Part shown: in pieces, positions 1-4,759 of the stretch
Layout: each line of letters opens with the position of its first letter
Numbering within the stretch: the first letter of the stretch is position 1
Source: Gammaproteobacteria bacterium
GTDB taxonomy: Bacteria; Pseudomonadota; Gammaproteobacteria; Pseudomonadales; Pseudohongiellaceae
NCBI GenBank assembly: GCA_002684935.1
Contig: NYWC01000056.1
Coordinates: 22,169-29,281 of the forward strand
Direction of reading: 5' to 3'
DNA: 7,113 bases
Made by a program: the position numbers and the translations under genes
Notes under the pieces: model-generated
The model's input: the letters and a program-made list of their open reading frames with translations, nothing else
Told to the model about the DNA's origin: nothing
Database searches by the model: none

Positions 1-1034
1 TATCTCAGGGTTCTTGGACTAATGCCGAGTTTTTCAGCCGCCTTGCTCCTGTTCGGCGTGACGGCCATCGCAGCAACAATATTTTGAAATTCTAACTCGT
101 TACGAAGATTGCTTATGAGTAAGTCATTTCGTGGCCTGGGAGATTGGCTTTGGTTCTCCTCAGGATAACTGCCCCACTCTTCAAACTGAGTAGACTCATC
201 GTTGAAGCTGCTCGAGCTCGATTCATGCCCGCGAGTTGTAATTTCCTCCTCATCGAACATTATATCTGTCTCATTGATTTGCTTGCCGTCACACATAATT
301 AGTGAGCGACAGATAACATTTTCTAGCTCACGCACATTTCCCGGCCATGGGTAATTTTGTAACGCTATTTTTGCGCCATTGCTTAACTTTGGAAAAGGTC
401 TGGCCGAATGCTTCTGAATCAGAACACGAGCCAACGCCTCTATATCTTTTTTACGTTGATTCAGCGGTAGTTGCGTAAGTCTGAAACCGCTCAAGCGGTA
501 GTACAGATCCTCTCTGAAGAGTTTCTGTGAAACTGCCTGCTTTAAATTGACATTAGTGGCAGCGACTATTCTTGCATCTACGTTAATAGGCGTGGAACCA
601 CCGACTCGAGTTACCTGTTTCTCTTGCAGTACCCTAAGCAGCTTTGCTTGAAGATCTAGGGGCATTTCCCCGATCTCATCCAAGAATAGAGTGCCTCCGC
701 TTGCCTGTTCGAAAAGGCCCTTTGCAACTCCGTGAGCGCCAGTGAACGCCCCCTTTTCATGACCAAATAGAATGTCCTCAGCCAGAGAAGCTGGAATAGC
801 TGCGCAGTTTAGGGCCACGAAGGAGGCATCTGCCCTTGGCGAGGATTCATGGATTACTTTAGCGATTATCTCCTTGCCTGCGCCCGTGGGGCCGCTGACT
901 AATACAGGAACGGCCGTCTTTGCGACTTTGCATGCGAGTTCAAACAAGGCAATGCTCTTTTCATCGACGAAAACAAATGGCTGCTCGCGTGAGTCAGCAT
1001 TATCCTCGACAACTTTCTCTTGTAACTGGTACAT
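1..1034 (-). CDS. FleR/FlrC-like sigma-54 activator lacking a receiver domain (3' end cut by window)
   Basis: Bacterial enhancer-binding protein that would remodel sigma-54 RNA polymerase by ATP hydrolysis. 344 codons are visible and the frame is open at the left edge, inside the last helix of the DNA-binding domain, so only about 10-20 residues should be missing. Visible motifs are Walker A GPTGAGKE (48-55), a canonical GAFTGA sigma-54 contact loop (95-100), Walker B LFLDEIGEM (116-124), FREDLYYRL arginine-finger region (173-181), GNVRELEN sensor II (232-239), an acidic serine-rich linker (about 260-300) and a Fis-type helix-turn-helix ending in KAAEKLGISPRTLR. That end closely resembles FleR/FlrC as I recall it. 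Those proteins carry an N-terminal receiver; here only about 25 residues precede the AAA+ domain. An in-frame TGA (1038-1040) lies one codon before ATG, which proves the short start. The usual PLRERxxDI segment reads PLNQRKKDI. The assignment to the FleR branch is by sequence pattern only. Confidence 0.88.
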   Translation of the reverse strand, partial: MYQLQEKVVEDNADSREQPFVFVDEKSIALFELACKVAKTAVPVLVSGPTGAGKEIIAKVIHESSPRADASFVALNCAAIPASLAEDILFGHEKGAFTGAHGVAKGLFEQASGGTLFLDEIGEMPLDLQAKLLRVLQEKQVTRVGGSTPINVDARIVAATNVNLKQAVSQKLFREDLYYRLSGFRLTQLPLNQRKKDIEALARVLIQKHSARPFPKLSNGAKIALQNYPWPGNVRELENVICRSLIMCDGKQINETDIMFDEEEITTRGHESSSSSFNDESTQFEEWGSYPEENQSQSPRPRNDLLISNLRNELEFQNIVAAMAVTPNRSKAAEKLGISPRTLR

Positions 1035-1041
1035 CGATCAA

Positions 1042-1045
1042 CTCC
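1042..1045 (-). promoter_or_regulatory. Ribosome binding site of the FleR-like gene
   Basis: On the minus strand GGAG stands 7 bases before the ATG at 1034-1032. It supports that start and therefore the absence of a receiver domain. Confidence 0.7.
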
Positions 1046-1109
1046 AACTGGCAATCATCCTGGATAAAGCAATTACCAGGCCAACATAAATAATTATATA
1101 TATATCAGT

Positions 1110-1137
1110 ATTATAGAGAGAAAAAGCTGGCAGTGAA
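1110..1137 (-). promoter_or_regulatory. Candidate sigma-70-type promoter for the FleR-like gene
   Basis: Reading the minus strand, TTCACT (1137-1132) is followed after 16 bases by a perfect TATAAT (1115-1110), about 75 bases before the ATG. The -35 matches four of six consensus bases. The DNA just downstream (1087-1109) is an AT-rich TA run. If real, the FleR-like gene is transcribed independently of the FleQ-like gene. No good TGGCAC-N5-TTGC sigma-54 element was found nearby. Confidence 0.35.
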
Positions 1138-1568
1138 GTTTGTTTCCTTGGATACCTGTCACTTATCTTACACCCGCAAATATTTGAGGCTTTGATATTG
1201 TGTCTGGGGAATTACCTGTGGGGTCATATCGTCAGGAACATCGCAAGAAATGGCCTATGTAGGACATGGAAACCCAAGATCTATCACAGATCGTGAAGGT
1301 TTTGGCGTTCTCTGCTGGGTTCAAGAGCCACGCCGGTAACTTAGCGGGTTTTAAGAGAGGGCTTCCAGCTCGTTTGCTGGCTTTTGAAAGAAATATAAAT
1401 AAAAGTCAGTATGTGGACTAATGAGCAGTGAATTCTTCTTTCCACTTAACTGAAAGACATAGGCCGAAATCATCGGGTGTGGGCTTTTCGAGATTCAATT
1501 ACGTGTAGTTGGCTGATGAATCGGTGACTTTGAGCGACCAGGGCACTTTAGAATGTTGTAAGGAAAAC

Positions 1569-2723
1569 TCAATCATTGCGGTGCTTATCAAGCTTTTGAA
1601 TTAGCGTGGTGCGGCCAATTTTGAGCAATTTAGCTGCCTGCGAAACGTTGCCTTCACTTTGGTCAAGAGCGGCACGGATTAGGTTTGTCTCTATCTCTTG
1701 AAGCAAGTTTTTCGTTTCAATGCCGGAGTCTGGTATTTGATTGATGGATTGAGAGAGTCGGATAATTCGTTCAACTTCAGTCGCCGAGCATGCGTTAGAT
1801 TTCTCGGCGGGTATTGGTGGTTGAGGGAGTTCAGACTCTTCCTCAAACCCATCAGAGCTATCGTTGGGTGGGGCAGATTGACTTATTTTTTGAGTCTCTC
1901 CCTCGACATGATGGTCATGAGAGCTAACTTTTGAAGCAAAATCATTGCGGATTTCCAGTAGCATTTTCGGCAATAATGCATCTGGAATGTTGTAGAGGTC
2001 GATGGAGTCGGAGGATGAAAGAACACTCAGGCGCTTCACGAGGTTGGCGACTTCCCTGACGTTTCCGGGCCAGTCGTACTTAGAGAGCAGCTCTAAGGTC
2101 TCTGGAGTGAAGCTTATTGACCTCTTATCAGAGAATTTAGTTGCAAAATATAGGCACAGCTCAGGGATATCGGCCCGACGTTGTCGTAAAGGTGGGATCA
2201 AAATAGGTATGACATTCAACCGGTGGTAAAGGTCTTCGCGGAATTCGCCCCTCGATACCATACCCTCAAGATCTTGGTGAGTTGCGGCCACAATTCGCAC
2301 GTCGATGGTTATACCCGCAGAGGCGCCGAGCGGCACAACTTCTCTTTCTTCGAGCACCCTGAGCAGCTTGGCTTGGAGCTCTAGCGGCATGTCTCCTATT
2401 TCGTCAAGAAAAAGGGTGCCAAGGTGGGCTAGCTGGAAACGCCCTATACGGTCAGCAATCGCTCCAGAAAATGCTCCTTTTTTGTGACCAAAGAGCTCGC
2501 TTTCAAGGAGTTGCGCGGGAATTGCAGCGCAGTTGATTCCAATAAAGCTTTCGTTGCAGCGTTTAGATAGCCGATGCAGCTCGCGCGTCACAACTTCCTT
2601 GCCAGACCCCGATTCACCCTGAATTAGGATCGAAGCATCAGAGCCAGCGCACAAAGAAAGCATTTTGGTCAGCTGAATAATCTCATCGCTGCACCCAATA
2701 ATTGCTGTATGTCCTGTGGGCAT
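1569..2723 (-). CDS. FleQ/FlrA-like sigma-54 activator lacking the N-terminal FleQ domain
   Basis: Complete 384-residue enhancer-binding protein, about 100 residues shorter than classical FleQ/FlrA. The AAA+ domain starts at residue 5. Motifs are Walker A GESGSGKE (36-43), sigma-54 contact loop GAFSGA (83-88, with Ser for the usual Thr), Walker B LFLDEIGDM (104-112), FREDLYHRL (161-169), PPLRQRRADI (177-186) and WPGNVREVANLVKRL (218-232). A polar, acidic, proline-containing linker (about 262-320) leads to a Fis-type helix-turn-helix (about 357-381, SQAAKLLKIGRTTLIQKL). The tail and the REVANLV segment resemble FleQ/FlrA more than other activators. The frame upstream of the ATG meets a TAA near 2790 with no other ATG between, so the receiver-like domain is truly absent. 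The LFRS c-di-GMP motif of FleQ, expected just before IIG (8-10), is replaced by HTA. The start has only a distant AAGGG as ribosome site. Whether it controls flagella, glycosylation or both is not shown by the sequence. Confidence 0.87.
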   Translation of the reverse strand: MPTGHTAIIGCSDEIIQLTKMLSLCAGSDASILIQGESGSGKEVVTRELHRLSKRCNESFIGINCAAIPAQLLESELFGHKKGAFSGAIADRIGRFQLAHLGTLFLDEIGDMPLELQAKLLRVLEEREVVPLGASAGITIDVRIVAATHQDLEGMVSRGEFREDLYHRLNVIPILIPPLRQRRADIPELCLYFATKFSDKRSISFTPETLELLSKYDWPGNVREVANLVKRLSVLSSSDSIDLYNIPDALLPKMLLEIRNDFASKVSSHDHHVEGETQKISQSAPPNDSSDGFEEESELPQPPIPAEKSNACSATEVERIIRLSQSINQIPDSGIETKNLLQEIETNLIRAALDQSEGNVSQAAKLLKIGRTTLIQKLDKHRND

Positions 2724-2816
2724 ATTATATGACCAACCCTTGGCAAGTCGTGTTAGTGCTTGGATTATGGAGAATCTGACCGAATTCGGAGTTTACCATT
2801 TTACGTTATAAGTCAG

Positions 2817-2860
2817 CAAAAGCGCTGCAAAGCGTTGATTTATATATTATAAAAGCGTTT
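2817..2860. repeat. Cluster of three AAAGCG repeats, candidate operator
   Basis: CAAAAGCGCTG (2817-2827), CAAAGCGTTG (2828-2837) and AAAAGCGTTT (2851-2860) share AAAGCG, spaced 10 and 23 bases apart, close to one and two helical turns. They lie 94-137 bases upstream of the FleQ-like start. A fourth AAAAGCGTTT is at 3185-3194. A regulator binding site is possible but unproven. Confidence 0.3.
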
Positions 2861-3024
2861 AAGGCTTCGTAGATATGCAGTTTGATGTTAAAGGTCGATT
2901 GGTTACTGCTTAGAATGACATCGAGCTATGCGACGCCGCGCGACTCTATATCTATAGGCGGGGGAACAAGAGAGATCTCATTCCTTTTAGAGTAGAGCAG
3001 AAGAGTGCAGTCTTGAGTTGCCTA

Positions 3025-3146
3025 AGCCCTTTGTGACAGTAATTGTGCAAAAAGATTGGGTCACGCTTAATTCCTTGATTTAGTAAAATTAAACATTGCT
3101 TAATCAGCTGTTTGCAAAATTTTTGCTTTAGGACTTTTGATAGAAA
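3025..3146 (+). repeat. Direct-repeat block 1 (degenerate partner of 3548-3629)
   Basis: Four exact seeds occur here and, in the same order, in the block at 3548-3629: AGCCCTTTG (3025-3033), ATTGTGCAAAA (3042-3052), CCTTGATT (3073-3080) and TTGATAGAAA (3137-3146). Spacing between seeds differs, so the copies have diverged by insertions and deletions. CCTAAGC (3021-3027) and GCTTTAGG (3125-3132) are nearly complementary, hinting that this copy was also palindromic. Confidence 0.45.
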
Positions 3147-3224
3147 CCATCGCAAATTTTTCACGTTCTACCAACAAGGCTATTAAAAGCGTTTCTAAGC
3201 CAGGTCAGAGCTATACCGTGCTGT

Positions 3225-3519
3225 AGCGTTACCATAAAACGTGTCGAGCGCTGACTATCAATGCTGCGCTTGATATGGTTGTGTCAACGTAGGTGATACC
3301 GCTGATATTTTCATTAGCATCGGAACGCCAACTAAAGCTGCCAACTGGCGACAAAGTCCTTGGGATGACTTACTAACTAATCTAGTCTGTTCGGCTGCTA
3401 ACATATTTCATCGAGACATATGGGGCTCTTGAGGTGCTGTGTGTAACTCAATTGATGGGTCTATCTGTCAACTAAAAAAGAAAACTACTTTCATTGCAGG
3501 AGATATTTTAAGGAACTAA
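3225..3519 (+). pseudogene. Broken C-terminal fragment of a TPR glycosyltransferase
   Basis: The DNA at 3266-3402 aligns with 6972-7111, the end of the intact TPR glycosyltransferase in this window, at about 80% identity by hand count with one gap. In the matching frame it reads ALDMVVST-stop-VIPLIFSLAS, then after a one-base deletion near 3318-3322 it continues GTPTKAANWRQSPWDDLLTN. Lesions are TAG (3290-3292), the frameshift, TGA (3430-3432) and probably another single-base loss near 3248. Weaker similarity extends left to about 3225. Beyond the part shared with the truncated intact copy it continues in frame to TAA (3517-3519), giving a 38-codon tail with HRDIWGS. No TPR units remain. It is a relic of a duplicated or replaced glycosyltransferase gene, oriented like the living operon downstream. 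Confidence 0.85.
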
Positions 3520-3537
3520 TTAAACTAGACTATCTGG

Positions 3538-3626
3538 CTATCCGCCCAGCCCTTTGGATTTATGGCTTAATTATTGTGCAAAAGAATCATACCCTTGATT
3601 AAAGCTTAAAGGCTGGGCGTTGATAG
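3538..3626. repeat. 89-base imperfect palindrome / direct-repeat block 2
   Basis: CTATC then CGCCCAGCC-C-TTT (3538-3555) pairs with AAAGGCTGGGCG-TT-GATAG (3608-3626): 17 pairs with a one-base and a two-base bulge. GCTTAAT (3565-3571) and ATTAAAGC (3597-3604) can extend the stem. It begins 19 bases after the last stop of the TPR pseudogene. It lacks a T tract on either strand, so it is not an ordinary intrinsic terminator. The interior holds the seeds shared with 3025-3146. It could be a small palindromic mobile repeat or a conserved 3' flank. It does not show the RYYYAAC/GTTRRRY ends of an integron attC site. Confidence 0.6.
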
Positions 3627-3736
3627 AAAGTAAATGAAAATGCCAATACTTAAATTTGAGTCGGGCAGGATATTCACACCTACTCTGAATGAAATTTAGG
3701 CAGTAACACCAGATATCCCGGGGTTTGAATATTGTG

Positions 3737-3767
3737 AACTCTAAAAATAAGAGTTGTAGAATTTTTT
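3737..3767 (+). terminator. Weak hairpin followed by T run
   Basis: AACTCT (3737-3742) and AGAGTT (3750-3755) form a 6-pair stem with a 7-base loop. A run of six T (3762-3767) follows after six bases. The stem is short and A+T rich and the T run is displaced, so terminator activity is doubtful. Confidence 0.2.
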
Positions 3768-3825
3768 CAAGCTCAAAATGAATTGCTATCTTTAGTTTAG
3801 GTATATTTTCCTTGAAAAATGGCTC

Positions 3826-3902
3826 TATCCGCCAAAGAATAAGCCGGTGATCATAAAAACGTTAAGTGGTTGTAGATATTTTATATATGTCAAGGGCGGA
3901 TA
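3826..3902. repeat. TATCCGCC inverted repeat
   Basis: TATCCGCC (3826-3833) is inverted as GGGCGGATA (3894-3902). The same TATCCGCCC occurs at 3539-3547 as the left end of the 89-base palindrome. Three copies in 364 bases in a zone without genes suggest ends of a small element, or chance plus decay. No transposase is visible. Confidence 0.35.
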
Positions 3903-4084
3903 CTCTCCTTGATAATTGAAAAATAGACATTTGCATATCAGATCTCAATTTTTGAATAATACGGAAATATCTAAATACAAAATAGCGGCCTACTACTCGT
4001 AATATGCAAGCATATTTTTCGTTAAACTAGATCACGTACGTAAACGATTCCTAAAAATAATACTTATTGGCGGTCATAATTGAC

Positions 4085-4759
4085 GTGAAAATCTTCACAA
4101 TAATAAAGGAACATTCTGAGAGAATACCTGATAAAAATTTTGTTGATCTGAATGGCTATCCTTTGTGGTGGCATCTGCTTTCTGAGTTAGAGGGTCTAGA
4201 TGTTACAGTCAATACAGATAGTAAAAAATTTATAAAACAATTGCGCAGTAGTAAATTGAAATCTATAAAGGTATTTGAAAGGCTCCAAAAACATATTGAC
4301 TGGGAAAATAATGAAAATATTGACTCTAGCCCGGTCGAAGATATGCTGTTTGAGTTTTGTAAAACAATTGACAGGTCTGAGATGGTCGTATTGACGCATG
4401 TAACGTCTCCATTTCTCAAAAAACAAACAATACTTGATGCCATTGACTTGCTTCAAAAAGATCCAAAAGCAAAATCAATCCATTCAATTCATGAGGTTCA
4501 AGATTTTGTCTGGTTAAAGCAAGCTACAGAAGCAAAACCTGTAAATTTTTGCAGAGACCGAGTACAGCGCACTCAAGACCTATCATCCATATTTGTTTCA
4601 AAAGGTGCATTCTTCATTTCCAAAGCTGAAGATATTTTGAATCAACGGAATCGTTTGCCTGAACCGTTACTGTTTTTTCCGCTAGATCATATGCAAGCTA
4701 TAGAAATAGATAATTTTGAAGATTTAAAGTTCGCTAGGATTTTCGGAGATGAACGTTGA
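4085..4759 (+). CDS. Divergent acylneuraminate-type cytidylyltransferase (CMP-sugar synthetase)
   Basis: Probably activates a 2-keto acid sugar with CTP, like NeuA, PseF or KdsB, in the cytoplasm. With GTG at 4085 the protein has 224 residues, normal for the family, and begins VKIFTIIKEHSERIPDKNF, which aligns with the family start xxIxAIIPARGGSKxIPxKN. TTG at 4067 is the only other start before an in-frame TAA (4058) and would add six residues. Later motifs, counted from GTG: VNTDS (42-46), VVLTHVTSPFL (101-111, family TSP motif), RTQDLSSIFVSKGAFF (162-177, family RxQD...nGa segment) and IEIDNFEDLKFA (206-217, acidic metal-site segment normally IDIDtxeD). The nucleotide loop is unusual, with KEHSE where PARGGSK is expected. 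The gene is A+T rich (16 G+C in bases 4261-4320) and overlaps the next by four bases. The substrate is unknown; it could also be a nonulosonic or Kdo-like acid. Confidence 0.82.
   Translation: MKIFTIIKEHSERIPDKNFVDLNGYPLWWHLLSELEGLDVTVNTDSKKFIKQLRSSKLKSIKVFERLQKHIDWENNENIDSSPVEDMLFEFCKTIDRSEMVVLTHVTSPFLKKQTILDAIDLLQKDPKAKSIHSIHEVQDFVWLKQATEAKPVNFCRDRVQRTQDLSSIFVSKGAFFISKAEDILNQRNRLPEPLLFFPLDHMQAIEIDNFEDLKFARIFGDER
4745..4748 (+). promoter_or_regulatory. Ribosome binding site deciding the TTG start of the aldolase gene
   Basis: GGAG ends 7 bases before TTG at 4756. The start overlaps the stop of the cytidylyltransferase gene (TTGA), a typical arrangement for translational coupling. The protein begins at the expected place for the family. 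Confidence 0.65.

Larger units (their letters stand above)
1035..1568. other. 534-base intergenic region between the two regulators
   Basis: No open frame with recognisable coding content was seen on either strand, and no trace of the FleS/FlrB histidine kinase that normally separates these regulators was identified. It holds the candidate promoter at 1110-1137 and two small dyads: GATCT-N5-AGATC (1278-1292, overlapping TCAC-N5-GTGA at 1284-1296) and CCAGC-N6-GCTGG (1365-1380). The latter is followed on the plus strand by CTTTTG but on the minus strand by no T tract, so it is not a convincing terminator for the FleQ-like gene. Confidence 0.6.
2724..3224. other. Gene-free region upstream of the FleQ-like gene
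   Basis: About 500 bases with no gene I can support. Short frames exist on both strands, for example plus-strand 2876-3035 with one internal stop, but none shows a recognisable motif. The region contains the AAAGCG repeat cluster (2817-2860), direct-repeat block 1 (3025-3146) and a 13-base palindrome GCAAAA-T-TTTTGC (3114-3126). A minus-strand TATAAT at 2851-2846 has no good -35 partner. It probably carries the promoter of the FleQ-like gene plus decayed DNA. Confidence 0.5.
3520..4066. other. Gene-free, A+T-rich region before the sugar operon
   Basis: No intact gene. Besides the palindrome (3538-3626), the weak hairpin (3737-3767) and the TATCCGCC copies, one plus-strand frame is suggestive. 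An ATG at 3634 opens 21 codons to TAG (3697), and the same frame is open again from 3796 to TGA (3910), reading WLYPPKNKPVIIKTLSG and then RYFIYVKGGYSP. This may be a second gene relic of unknown family. The operon promoter should lie at about 3900-4060, but I see no convincing -35/-10 pair or sigma-54 element there. Confidence 0.45.

Noticed and set aside
772..1089. Plus-strand frame of 105 codons inside the FleR-like gene
   Set aside because: It lies antisense to clear AAA+ motifs of the minus-strand gene and shows no family features of its own.
1208..1262. Minus-strand GGCCATTTCTTGC (1249-1237) as a sigma-54 promoter
   Set aside because: The GG-to-GC distance is one base too short and the -24 flank does not match TGGCAC.
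1365..1380. CCAGC-N6-GCTGG hairpin as terminator of the FleQ-like gene
   Set aside because: The stem is only five pairs, it lies about 190 bases past the stop, and no T tract follows on the minus strand.
2876..3035. Plus-strand frame beginning MQFDVKGRLVTA with one stop, containing YRRGNKRDLIPFRV, considered as a PilZ-like relic
   Set aside because: Only the Arg-rich segment resembles PilZ; the following D-x-S-x3-G motif is absent and the frame ends after about 53 codons.
2952..3164. Minus-strand frame of 70 codons in the gap upstream of the FleQ-like gene
   Set aside because: Low-complexity Lys/Leu-rich translation, no recognisable motif, and it overlaps the direct-repeat block; likely chance.
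3538..3626. Palindrome considered as an integron attC site
   Set aside because: The ends lack the conserved RYYYAAC and GTTRRRY boxes, and no cassette structure or integrase is seen.
4156..4456. Two minus-strand frames of 86-95 codons
   Set aside because: Antisense shadows of the cytidylyltransferase gene, with no motifs.
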